DNA from: an uncultured Opitutaceae bacterium
GTDB lineage: Bacteria > Verrucomicrobiota > Verrucomicrobiia > Opitutales > Opitutaceae
Assembly: GCA_937889545.1 (NCBI GenBank)
Contig: CALAOT010000071.1
Coordinates: 1-64,000 of the forward strand
DNA length: 64,000 nucleotides
Direction: 5' to 3'
The notes under the pieces are model-generated. The model saw only the letters and a program-made list of their open reading frames with translations. It did no database searches and was not told where the DNA came from. This document shows, in pieces, positions 39,766 to 48,617 of the stretch. The first letter of the stretch is position 1. Every line of letters starts with the position of its first letter. The position numbers were made by a program, and so were the translations under genes.

Positions 39766-42700
39766 ATGCCGTACGTCGAGCTCCACGCGCGCAGCGCGTT
39801 CTCCTTCCTGCGCGGCGGATCGCTTCCGGAGGCCCTTGCCGCCGAGGCCGGGCGGCTGGGGATGCCGGCCCTGGCTCTGTGCGACCGCGACGGCGTCTAC
39901 GGGGCCGTCCGGCTCCATGTGTCCGGGCGGGAGGCCGGCGTGCGGGCCCTCGTCGGGTGCGAGATCACGATGGAGGACGGCAGCGTCGTGCCCGTCCTTG
40001 TCGCGACGCGGGCGGGATACCGGGGGCTCTGCGGCCTGCTGACGACGGCGCACCTGCGGGCGGAAAAGGGAAAGGGCAGGGTGGCCTGGCGCGAGCTCGC
40101 GGAGGCGCGCGAGGGGCTCGTCGCGCTCACCGGGGACGAGGAGGGTCCCGTGCGGCGCGCGTGGCTTGAGCACGGCCCGGAGGCCGCAGCCGAGGAGGGA
40201 GCCAGGCTCGCGGGAATCTTCGGGCGGGACCGGCTCCACGTCGAGGTCCAGCGCCACCGGGTTTCGGGCGAGGAGCGCTGGAACCGGTTCCTCGTCGACT
40301 GGGCGCGCGCCGGGCGGCTGCCGCTCCTCGCGACCAACGGCGTCCTCCACGCGACGCCGGAGTGCTGCTGCGTCCTCGATGTGTTCACCTGCCTGCGCCA
40401 CCACACGACGCTCGACGCGGCGGGCCGGCTCCTCGCCCCCAACCGCGAGCGCCACCTCAAGGACCAGCGGGCGATGGGGGACCTGTTCAGGGACCTGCCG
40501 GAGGCTGTCGCGAACACGGAGAGGCTTGCGGGGCAGCTCGAGTTCACGCTCGCGAACCTGGGATACCGGTTCCCCGAGCACCCGGTGCCCGCCGGCGAGA
40601 CGCAGGATTCGTTCCTCAGGAAAATGACGCTGTTCGGGGCCCAGCAGCGCTACGGCAGCGTGGTGGGCGAGGTGCGGCGCCAGCTCGAGCGCGAGCTGGC
40701 GCTCATCGCGAAGCTGGGCTTCAGCGGATATTTCCTGACCGTCTGGGACCTGTGCTCCTTCGCGCGCGATCGCGGATCCCTTGTCCAGGGGCGCGGAAGC
40801 GCGGCCAACAGCGCGGTGTGCTATGCGCTCGGGATCACGGCCGTCGACCCGATCGAGAGCAAGCTGCTCTTCGAGCGGTTCCTCTCCGAGGGCCGCACGG
40901 ACTGGCCCGACATCGACCTCGACCTTCCCAGCGGCGAGCGGCGGGAGGAGGTGATCCAGGAGGTGTACCGGAGGTACGGCCGCAGGGGCGCGGCGATGAC
41001 CGCGAACGTGATCACGTACAGGGGGCGGAGCACGATACGCGAGGTGGGCAAGGTGTTCGGCTTCCAGGACGACACCCTCGACCGGTTCTCGAGCCTATTC
41101 CACGGCGGCGACCTGCCCCAGACCCTCGAGCTGGAGGAGCAACTGCGGATGGCGGGGGTGCCCGGCTCGCATCCGAGGCTGCGCGCTCTCGTCGACACCT
41201 GCCGCCGGGTGCGCGGCCTGCCCCGGCACCTGGGGCAGCACTCGGGGGGGATGGTCATGAGTTCGGGGGGGCTCGACCAGTTTGTGCCGCTGGAGAACGC
41301 CCGGATGCCGGGGCGCTCCGTCCTCCAGTGGGACAAGAGCGACATCGAGGACATGGGGCTGCTCAAGGTGGACCTGCTCGGGCTTGGGATGATGGCCTCC
41401 CTCCAGGACGCGATCGAGATCTGCGCCCAGCGCGGCCAGCCGGTCGACCTGGCGCGGATCCCGAAGGACGACCCCGCCGTCTTCAAGCTGATGCAGGAGG
41501 CCGACACCGTCGGAGTCTTCCAGATCGAGAGCCGGGCGCAGATGTCGACGCTGCCGCGGATGAAGCCGCGGAACTTCTACGACCTGGCGGTCGAGGTCGC
41601 GATCATCCGGCCGGGCCCCATCCAAGGGGACGCCGTGAACCCCTATCTCAAGCGGCGCGCGGGGCAGGAGCCCGTGACGTACCCCGACGAGCGGGCGAGG
41701 CCCATCCTGGAGCGGACGCTCGGGGTCGTGCTCTTCCAGGAGCAGATCCTGCGGCTTGCGATGGAGCTCGGCGGCTTCAGCGCCTCCGAGGCCGATGAGC
41801 TCCGGCGGGCGATAGGATTCACGCGCTCCCAGGAGCGGCTCGACCGGATGAAGGCCAGGCTCGCCGTCGCGTTCCGAAAGAACGGCGTGAGCGAGCCGGC
41901 GGTGGAATACCTCATCAGGTCGCTAGCGTCGTTTGCGCTCTACGGGTTTCCCGAGTCGCATGCGATCAGCTTTGCGCTGATCGCGTATGCAAGCGCCTGG
42001 CTCAAGGTGCACAGGCCGTCCGCGTTCTATGCGTCGCTCCTGAACTGCCAGCCGATGGGGTTCTATTCTCCGGCGAGCCTCGTCCAGGACGGCCGGCGCC
42101 ACGGCGTCGCATTCCTGCCGGTCTGCGTCCAGTCCTCCGACGGGAAATGCCGCGTGGACTCGGACACGGCGGTCCGCCTGGGCCTCGAGACGGTGCACGG
42201 CGTCCGCGGCCCGGCGCTGCAGGCGATGCTCGCCGCGCGCAGGGAGCGGCCGTTCGCGTCGCTTGCCGATTTCCTGCGGCGGACGCAGTTCAACGCGGCC
42301 GAGCGCCGGGTGCTGGCCGGCGCCGGGGCGCTGAACGGGCTTGCGGGCCACCGGAGGTCCGCGCTGTGGAGCGTCGAGGCGTTCCATGGGGGCGACGACC
42401 TATTCCGGGAGGCGGCGCAGGCCGACGAGGAGGCTCTCTCGCCCCTGGAGCGGATGACGCTCCTCGAGCGCCTGCAGGCCGACTACAGGCACCTGTCGCT
42501 CACGGCCGGCGCGCACCCGATGGGGCTCGCGCGCCCCATGCTGCCGGGTGTCCGCGCCGCGGGGGAGCTCAAGGACATGCGGCCGGGGGAGCGCGTGAAG
42601 ATCTGCGGCTCGGTCATCACCCGCCAGCGTCCGGGCACGGCGAAGGGATTCTGCTTCATCACGCTGGAGGACGAGACCGGGCTTGCGAACGCGATCGTCC

Positions 42701-42867
42701 GCCCGCGGCTTTTCGAGGAGTCCCGGCTCGTCATCAACCTCGAGCCCGCGCTCGTCATCACCGGCCGCCTGCAAAACGAGATGGGCGTGATCCACGTCAT
42801 GGCGGAGGAGATAACCGGGATGCCCGACCTGGGGTTGCCCCTGAATGCGTCGCACGACTACCGCTAG
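39766..42867 (+). CDS. dnaE2: Error-prone DNA polymerase DnaE2
   Basis: C-family polymerase of 1033 residues, the error-prone DnaE2/ImuC used in SOS mutagenesis. The PHP domain (1-280) starts YVELHARSAFSFLRGGS; its first His is replaced by Glu, as in DnaE2. The palm has RGSAANSAVCYALGIT and PDIDLDLPSGER (catalytic Asp-x-Asp). EDMGLLKVDLLGLGMM and GVFQIESRAQM follow, both typical. The C-terminal OB fold is at about 945-1025. Start ATG 39766 matches family beginnings. Last gene of the SOS operon. Confidence 0.94.
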   Translation: MPYVELHARSAFSFLRGGSLPEALAAEAGRLGMPALALCDRDGVYGAVRLHVSGREAGVRALVGCEITMEDGSVVPVLVATRAGYRGLCGLLTTAHLRAEKGKGRVAWRELAEAREGLVALTGDEEGPVRRAWLEHGPEAAAEEGARLAGIFGRDRLHVEVQRHRVSGEERWNRFLVDWARAGRLPLLATNGVLHATPECCCVLDVFTCLRHHTTLDAAGRLLAPNRERHLKDQRAMGDLFRDLPEAVANTERLAGQLEFTLANLGYRFPEHPVPAGETQDSFLRKMTLFGAQQRYGSVVGEVRRQLERELALIAKLGFSGYFLTVWDLCSFARDRGSLVQGRGSAANSAVCYALGITAVDPIESKLLFERFLSEGRTDWPDIDLDLPSGERREEVIQEVYRRYGRRGAAMTANVITYRGRSTIREVGKVFGFQDDTLDRFSSLFHGGDLPQTLELEEQLRMAGVPGSHPRLRALVDTCRRVRGLPRHLGQHSGGMVMSSGGLDQFVPLENARMPGRSVLQWDKSDIEDMGLLKVDLLGLGMMASLQDAIEICAQRGQPVDLARIPKDDPAVFKLMQEADTVGVFQIESRAQMSTLPRMKPRNFYDLAVEVAIIRPGPIQGDAVNPYLKRRAGQEPVTYPDERARPILERTLGVVLFQEQILRLAMELGGFSASEADELRRAIGFTRSQERLDRMKARLAVAFRKNGVSEPAVEYLIRSLASFALYGFPESHAISFALIAYASAWLKVHRPSAFYASLLNCQPMGFYSPASLVQDGRRHGVAFLPVCVQSSDGKCRVDSDTAVRLGLETVHGVRGPALQAMLAARRERPFASLADFLRRTQFNAAERRVLAGAGALNGLAGHRRSALWSVEAFHGGDDLFREAAQADEEALSPLERMTLLERLQADYRHLSLTAGAHPMGLARPMLPGVRAAGELKDMRPGERVKICGSVITRQRPGTAKGFCFITLEDETGLANAIVRPRLFEESRLVINLEPALVITGRLQNEMGVIHVMAEEITGMPDLGLPLNASHDYR

Positions 42868-43026
42868 CAATTGGCTGTAAACAGGTTAACTCCTAACAAG
42901 CCCCGGCCCAGCTCAGATTTCAGTGTCCAACCGGAGGCGGCAAATGTATAGTTTTTCCCCCTCGAATGGCGGGCGTGGCTGAACGCACCACGACCGCCAT
43001 CATGGGAGCCCAAGACACTGACCGTC

Positions 43027-44121
43027 ATGCGACGAAACACCAAACGGGGCCCTGAGCCCGGAGCGGCGCCGCCATCCGTCCGGGACGCGACCTTCCGCAT
43101 CTACGCCAGGTGCGTGCGCCGCCACGAGAAGGCGCTGCGGCGCTGCCGGAGGCGTTTCTCGGAAAAATCGGTGCATGACTTGCGGATCGCGACACGCCGG
43201 TTGATCGCCCAGCTTGAGTTGCTGAATCCGTTCATTCCCGGCCGGACTTTCCGCAAGGTGCGGCGCAGGCTGAAAAGGCAGCTGAATGCCTCCGCCCTGT
43301 TGCGGGACGCACAGGTGCAGGTGCTCCAGGTGAGGGGACTGCTGCCGGAACATCCGGAGCTTGCGCCTGTTTACCGGCATCTGGAGATGAACGAGCTTAG
43401 TTTGCGGCGATTGGCGAAGGGGAAGCTCAAAGGCGGTGGCAAGCTTCTTCGCCGCCTCCAGGCTGTCGAAAAAACCATTGCGGCCGGCCTGCGCGCCCGG
43501 AACGGGATCCCGCGATATCGGGCAACAATGAATCTGGCCTTGAGGAGTGCCTCGGTTCGCTTGGCGGACTTCCGCCGGAGCCCGCCCCGTGATTCCGAAG
43601 GGATTCATCGCCTTCGCATCGCCCTCAGAAAGCTTCGCTATCTGGCTGAATCGCTTCCAGCGGGACTGTCGGTGCTCAAGCCCGCGGAAATCCGGCTGAT
43701 TCGCTCCCATCTGGATCTCATGGGAGAGATCCATGACCTCGATCTTCTCATCGAGCGTCTCCGGGGGGTCACAACGAAGGGAAAGCGCGTGATGAGCGGG
43801 TTTGGACCAATCCGGAAATCGTTGCGGAGCAAATATGTGGCCCAGGTCCGCAGCTGGCGCGGGCGCACAACGGAATTGTCCGCCAGCCTCGACGCCATTT
43901 CCCGGGCCGATCCCCTCCTACCGGAGGATGCCGGGCTGGGCAGGCCGTCCCTATCCAAACCCTGGCCACCCGGATTGCAGCGGCCCAAATCTCTTCTGCC
44001 ACCGCGGCCCTGCGAAGGAAACCGAGCTGAGCCTTCCCGGCGGCGGACGGCGAAGACAAAGCCCGGGAGGCGCGGAAAGGCGCCCCGCATTCCAGCCGAT
44101 GCGGTCTCCCATAAAGGATAA
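43027..44121 (+). CDS. CHAD-domain protein
   Basis: A 364-residue basic protein. The CHAD domain (about 20-300) holds the characteristic positively charged motif HDLRIATRRLIAQLELL (about residues 50-66) and HRLRIALRKLRYLAESLP (about 193-210), the His, Arg and Lys pattern that binds polyphosphate. The long tail (about 300-364) is Pro, Arg and Lys-rich. CHAD proteins are linked to polyphosphate granules or inorganic phosphate stores. It has its own upstream gap (42868-43026). It ends five bases before a phosphoribosyltransferase gene. Confidence 0.9.
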   Translation: MRRNTKRGPEPGAAPPSVRDATFRIYARCVRRHEKALRRCRRRFSEKSVHDLRIATRRLIAQLELLNPFIPGRTFRKVRRRLKRQLNASALLRDAQVQVLQVRGLLPEHPELAPVYRHLEMNELSLRRLAKGKLKGGGKLLRRLQAVEKTIAAGLRARNGIPRYRATMNLALRSASVRLADFRRSPPRDSEGIHRLRIALRKLRYLAESLPAGLSVLKPAEIRLIRSHLDLMGEIHDLDLLIERLRGVTTKGKRVMSGFGPIRKSLRSKYVAQVRSWRGRTTELSASLDAISRADPLLPEDAGLGRPSLSKPWPPGLQRPKSLLPPRPCEGNRAEPSRRRTAKTKPGRRGKAPRIPADAVSHKG

Positions 44122-44126
44122 CGCCC

Positions 44127-44786
44127 ATGATGCTCCAGTTCCGCAATCGGGCCGAGGCCGGTGAAATGCTCGCCGGAAAGCTGAAGAAGTACGCCGGGCA
44201 CCCCGGCGGGCTGGTGCTCGGCCTGCCCCGTGGCGGGGTTCCCGTGGGCCATTCGGTGGCGCGGCGGCTACGGCTCCCCCTGGATGTGTTCATCGTGCGC
44301 AAGCTCGGGGTGCCGGGCCAGGAGGAGCTGGCCATGGGCGCCATTGCCTCGGGCGGCGTATGCGCCATGAACGAGCAGATCGTCGCGGCGCTGCATCTGC
44401 CGGACGCGGCCATCGCGGCCGTCAGGGCTAGGGAGCAGCTCGAGCTCGAGCGCCGGGAGCGCCAATACCGTTCCGGCAGGCCGGAGCTTCGCGTCAAGGG
44501 GCGCACCATCATCCTCGTGGACGACGGCATCGCGACCGGCGCCACCATGCGCGCCGCCGCGCTCGCCCTGCGCGAGGGGGAGGCCGGCCGCATCGTCGTG
44601 GCCGCGCCGGTGGCCGCCGACACGGCCGGACGCGATCTTGGCGATGCCGCGGACGAATTCGTGGCCGTCCTGCAGCCGGAGTACTTTCAAAGCGTGGGCC
44701 AATGGTACTCCGACTTCACCCAGGTGACGGACGATGAGGTCGCGGCGCTGCTGGCCGCCCCGCTCGACGACTGTGCGGACCAATGA
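44127..44786 (+). CDS. Phosphoribosyltransferase
   Basis: A 219-residue type I PRTase-fold protein. The PRPP-binding loop is IILVDDGIATGATMRAA (about 130-146), the signature of the family. The hood region with GLPRGGVPVGHSVARRL and DVFIVRKLGVPGQEELAMGAIA precedes it; this LPRGGVPVG-vRKLGvP set is typical of the family of predicted phosphoribosyltransferases near CHAD, dienelactone hydrolase and PPK-like genes. The substrate is unknown. RBS AAAGGA lies just upstream within the CHAD tail, so the pair is one transcription unit. Confidence 0.88.
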   Translation: MMLQFRNRAEAGEMLAGKLKKYAGHPGGLVLGLPRGGVPVGHSVARRLRLPLDVFIVRKLGVPGQEELAMGAIASGGVCAMNEQIVAALHLPDAAIAAVRAREQLELERRERQYRSGRPELRVKGRTIILVDDGIATGATMRAAALALREGEAGRIVVAAPVAADTAGRDLGDAADEFVAVLQPEYFQSVGQWYSDFTQVTDDEVAALLAAPLDDCADQ

Positions 44787-44829
44787 GGGTGCCCCGCAGA
44801 TCCAGGCGGGATCCGGGGGCCTGATCGCC

Positions 44830-44985
44830 ATGCGGGCAATGGTGCTTCAATCCCCCGGCCGGCCGTTGCGGGCTGAAGAAGATTCATGCGCCCGAGGCGG
44901 GACGGGACCAGCTGGCCGTGCGTGTGCGCGCCTGCGCAACCCCAAAGGCGTGATCCGCGCCGCGGCGAACGGCGCCGCGGGGTGA
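44830..44985 (+). pseudogene. Remnant of a zinc-dependent alcohol dehydrogenase
   Basis: Begins MRAMVLQSPGRPLRAEE, which is the typical start of a medium-chain alcohol dehydrogenase. At about 44878-44882 the homologous frame shifts: the continuation IHAPEAGRDQLAVRVRACAT lies in the next frame and then stops. It ends just where a complete gene would read ACxVCRTDLH. One frameshift plus loss of almost the whole gene makes this a decayed fragment. The identification rests on the 37 or so residues that fit, so it is moderate. Confidence 0.55.
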
Positions 44986-45055
44986 GCCCGCGTCTGGTGC
45001 CCGTTTCGATCCCGCTGGCTTGCCATGCGCATTTTTTTAGGACGCTGTGTTAGGA

Positions 45056-46768
45056 ATGGAATTCCGGCTCGCCTCAGCCGCCTTCATCGCCGTATTCGCG
45101 ACCTACCTGTTCCTGGGCGGAATCGGGGTCACCGACCGCGGCAACCCGCATCCCAGGGACGCCGCATTCAACCTGCTCGCGCGAGGCCTCCTGTCCGGGC
45201 ACCTCTACATCGACAAGGAGGTGCCTCCGGTCCTGGAGCAGCTCAAGGATCCGTACGACCCCAGTGCCAACAGGGCCGTCCGGGACGACCCCAGGTATCG
45301 CCTGCACGATTTCAGCTACTACCGCGGAAAGCTGTACCTCTATTTCGGGGTCCCGCCGGCCCTTTTCCTCTTCGTCCCGTGGCACCTCGTGACGGGCGGC
45401 TGGCTCGCGCACTGGGCGGCCGTCGTCTTTCTTTGCTCCGCCGGCCTGCTGGTCAACCTGTCCCTCGTCAACGCGGTCAGAATCAGGATCACTCCCGGAG
45501 GGCCGCCGTGGCTCATGGCGATCTGCACGCTGATCCTGGGGCTGGGCTCCTACGCGCCGCTGCTGGTCGCCCGCGCCGACATGTGGGAGATCCCGATCGC
45601 GTTCAGCTATCTGTCCATCTCGGTCGCGCTCAGGTGCCTCTGGGAGGCGTTCGGCAACCCGGGGCGTTCGGCGAAATGGATCGCGTTCGCGAGCGCAGCG
45701 GTCGGCGCCGCGTTCGCGGCGCGGCCGACCGCCCTGCCGAATGCTGCCATTCTCCTGATCCCGTTCTTCTCGCGGGAGACCCGAAGGAGCGCCTGGGCCT
45801 GGGTCGCCTCGGCGGCTCCGCTGGCGCTTTGCGGAGCGGGCGTCGGCCTGTACAACGCCCTCCGCTTCGGCGATCCGTTCGATTTCGGGATGAGCTACCA
45901 GATGGCAGGAGTGTACGTCGCCAGGCTGCACGCCTTCAGCCCCAGGTACGTCTGGACGAATCTCGGCTTCTATCTTTTTCAGGAGGTCCGGTGGTCGTCG
46001 GTCTTCCCGTTCACCCACGAGCCCCTGTTGGGTCCCCTGCGCGCGCACCTGCCGCTGAACCACGGGGGCGTGGAGCATATCTCGGGCGCGCTCCTCAACG
46101 CCCCGATCCTCTGGGCCGCCGCCGCCGTGCCGGCCTTCGTCTGGCTCAGGCATCGGGGGCAGAGGATCCTCCTTTTCGCCGCTTCGGCGGCATGGGTCGC
46201 ATTGAGCTCCCTCGCCACGCTGTCCTTCTTCTTTGGCGCATGCTCGAGGTACCAGTTCGAGTTCGTGCCGGAGCTGGCGCTCCTCGCGGCGGTGGGCGTC
46301 ATCGAGATCGAGGGCGCCGGGACCGGACGGTTTCGCGCGATCGCGCGGTGCGCGTGGATACCCGCGCTGGTCATATCCTCGGCGTTTCCGGTGCTCTACG
46401 GAATCGAGCGCTGCGCCATGGACCACAACTATTCCGGCATCGCCTGCCTGGCGTACGGCGACGTCTCCGGTGCCCAGCGCGAGCTTGAGACCGCCCGGTT
46501 CCTCTCGCCCCGGAATCCGCTCTCGAAGCTCGGTTCCGCCTTGCTGCTCGTGACCGAGCGCAGATACCCCGAGGCCCAGGCCGCCCTCGAGGCGTTGGTG
46601 CGGGATTTCCCCGATTACGCGAAGGCCCATTTTGCCCTGGGAAACGTGCTCGCCGGCGAGGGCCGAAGGGACGAGGCGATCGCGCAGTTCCGGAGCGCCT
46701 ACCGGCTCGATCCGGACGACGCGACGATCAAGGCCGGTCTGGATGCCGCGCTCGCGGGGAAGAGGTGA
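45056..46768 (+). CDS. Polytopic membrane protein with C-terminal TPRs, copy 1
   Basis: A 570-residue protein, unassigned. About ten hydrophobic helices fill residues 5-460. The first extracytoplasmic loop is conserved: GHLYIDKEVPPVLEQLKDPYDP and RLHDFSYYRGKLYLYFGVPPAL, a pattern seen in GT-C-like membrane proteins that take lipid-linked sugars. The C-terminal cytosolic or periplasmic part (about 465-565) carries two to three tetratricopeptide repeats ending AHFALGNVLAGEGRRDEAIAQF. The next gene is a close paralogue. An AGGA site at 45039 is poorly spaced. Glycosyltransferase activity is an inference. Confidence 0.78.
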   Translation: MEFRLASAAFIAVFATYLFLGGIGVTDRGNPHPRDAAFNLLARGLLSGHLYIDKEVPPVLEQLKDPYDPSANRAVRDDPRYRLHDFSYYRGKLYLYFGVPPALFLFVPWHLVTGGWLAHWAAVVFLCSAGLLVNLSLVNAVRIRITPGGPPWLMAICTLILGLGSYAPLLVARADMWEIPIAFSYLSISVALRCLWEAFGNPGRSAKWIAFASAAVGAAFAARPTALPNAAILLIPFFSRETRRSAWAWVASAAPLALCGAGVGLYNALRFGDPFDFGMSYQMAGVYVARLHAFSPRYVWTNLGFYLFQEVRWSSVFPFTHEPLLGPLRAHLPLNHGGVEHISGALLNAPILWAAAAVPAFVWLRHRGQRILLFAASAAWVALSSLATLSFFFGACSRYQFEFVPELALLAAVGVIEIEGAGTGRFRAIARCAWIPALVISSAFPVLYGIERCAMDHNYSGIACLAYGDVSGAQRELETARFLSPRNPLSKLGSALLLVTERRYPEAQAALEALVRDFPDYAKAHFALGNVLAGEGRRDEAIAQFRSAYRLDPDDATIKAGLDAALAGKR

Positions 46769-46847
46769 TCCGGCGCCCGCGGCGTCGCACCCCGGCAGTA
46801 AACAATTGCGTGGCGGCGGGATTGCGCTCAGCCAGAGACGAGGCCAA

Positions 46848-48563
46848 ATGCAGGCCCAAAGAATGGAATTCCGGCTAGCTTCCGCAGCCTTCATCGCCGT
46901 TTTTGCGACCTACCTTTTCCTTGGTGGAATGGGAGTCACGGACCGCGGCAACCCGTATCCCAGGGACGCCGCATACAACCTGCTCGCCCGCGGCCTCATG
47001 TCCGGGCACCTCTACCTCGACAAGGAGGTGCCGCCGGTCCTGGCCGGCCTCGCCGACCCGTACGACCCGGCCATCAACCGGACCGCAAGGCTGGATCCCA
47101 GGTACCACCTGCACGACTTCAGCTACTTCCGCGGTAGGCTGTACCTATATTTCGGGGTCGCGCCCGCTCTGGTGGTCTTCATCCCGTGGCATCTCGTGAC
47201 GGGCGGCTGGCTTCCGCACTGGGCCGCCGTGGCCTTCCTCTGCTCCGCCGGTCTGCTGGCCAATCTCTCGCTGGTCCATGCGATCAGGCGGAGGGTGTTC
47301 CCCGGCTCGCCGCAGTGGATCACGGCCGTCTTGACGCTGGTCCTGGGGCTGGCCTCCTACGCTCCCCTTCTTGTTGCCCGCGGCGACATGTGGGAAATCC
47401 CGATCGCCTTCAGCTATTTCTCGGCGTCGATCGCGCTCAGGTGCCTCTGGGAGGCCTATGTGAGCCCCGGCCATCCGGCGAAGTGGATGGCGCTGGCGAG
47501 CGCGGCGTTCGGCGCCGCGTTTGCGGCGCGGCCGATCGCCCTTCCGGGCGCGGCGGTGCTCCTGCTGCCGTTCCTGTCGAGGGAGACCCGGAAGAGCGGG
47601 TGGGCGTGGGCGGCGGCGGCGGTTCCGCTGGTCCTCTGCTGCGCGGGAGTCGGCCTGTACAACGCCGAGCGCTTCGGCAACCCGTTCAACTTTGGAATGC
47701 GCTACCAGATCTCGGGCCACTATGTCGCCAGGATCCATGCCTTCAGCGCGAGCTACGTCTGGACCAATCTCCGTTTCTATCTCCTCCAGCCGGTCAATTG
47801 GTCGTCGGTGTTTCCATTCACCCATGAAGCCGCGAGCGGGGTCCTGCCCCCGAATCACGCCGGAACGGAGCACATCGCAGGAGCGCTCGTGAACGTCCCG
47901 ATCCTCTGGGCGGCGCTCGCCGTGCCGGCGTTCATCCGCATCAGGCGCGCCGACCGGAGCCTCTCCCTCATCGCGGCTTCCGCAGCGTGGGTCGCGTTGA
48001 GCTCGCTCGCCGTGCTGTCCTTTTTCATTGGGGCATGCTCGAGGTACCAATTCGAGTTCGTGCCCGAGATGGCCCTCCTTGCATCGGTGGGCATCATGGC
48101 CATCGAAGGCGCGCTGACTGGCAGGCTTCGCATCATCGCCCGCTGCGTGTGGATCCCCGCACTGGTGTTTTCCTCGGCATTTCCGGTGCTCTACGGGATC
48201 GAGCGCTGCGCCTCGGACCGCGTCTATTCCGGCCTCACCAGCCTGACGTACGGCGACCTCCCGGGTGCCGAGCGCGAGTTTCAAACCGCCCGGCTGCTCT
48301 CGCCGGGCAATCCCCTCCTGCGGCTGGGTTCGGGCCTGACGCTCGTCACCCAGGCGAGGTCCCCGGAGGCCAGTGCGGTCCTTGAGGCCCTGGTGCGCGA
48401 TTTCCCCGACTACGCGATGGCCCATTTCGCCCTGGGAAACGTGCTCTCCGGCGAGGGCCGCCGCGACGAGGCGATCGAGCAATACCGGACCGCGCATCGG
48501 CTGGATCCGGGGGACCCGGCGATCAACGCCGCCCTGGATTCCGCGGTCGCGGGGAAAAGGTAA
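46848..48563 (+). CDS. Polytopic membrane protein with C-terminal TPRs, copy 2
   Basis: A tandem paralogue of the preceding gene, 571 residues from this start. It shares MEFRLASAAFIAVFATYLFLGG, the KEVPPVLxxLxDPYDP and HDFSYxRGxLYLYFG motifs, and the final TPR block (AHFALGNVLSGEGRRDEAI). Two starts are possible: ATG 46848, taken here because of the GACGAGG stretch just ahead, or ATG 46863, which would match copy 1's N-terminus exactly. The gap to copy 1 is 79 bp with no terminator seen. DNA divergence between copies is substantial, so the duplication is not recent. Confidence 0.76.
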   Translation: MQAQRMEFRLASAAFIAVFATYLFLGGMGVTDRGNPYPRDAAYNLLARGLMSGHLYLDKEVPPVLAGLADPYDPAINRTARLDPRYHLHDFSYFRGRLYLYFGVAPALVVFIPWHLVTGGWLPHWAAVAFLCSAGLLANLSLVHAIRRRVFPGSPQWITAVLTLVLGLASYAPLLVARGDMWEIPIAFSYFSASIALRCLWEAYVSPGHPAKWMALASAAFGAAFAARPIALPGAAVLLLPFLSRETRKSGWAWAAAAVPLVLCCAGVGLYNAERFGNPFNFGMRYQISGHYVARIHAFSASYVWTNLRFYLLQPVNWSSVFPFTHEAASGVLPPNHAGTEHIAGALVNVPILWAALAVPAFIRIRRADRSLSLIAASAAWVALSSLAVLSFFIGACSRYQFEFVPEMALLASVGIMAIEGALTGRLRIIARCVWIPALVFSSAFPVLYGIERCASDRVYSGLTSLTYGDLPGAEREFQTARLLSPGNPLLRLGSGLTLVTQARSPEASAVLEALVRDFPDYAMAHFALGNVLSGEGRRDEAIEQYRTAHRLDPGDPAINAALDSAVAGKR

Positions 48564-48617
48564 GGCCGCGCCCGCAAGGTTGCATTCGCCCCGGGAGCCG
48601 GCTCGTAATGGGAATGG

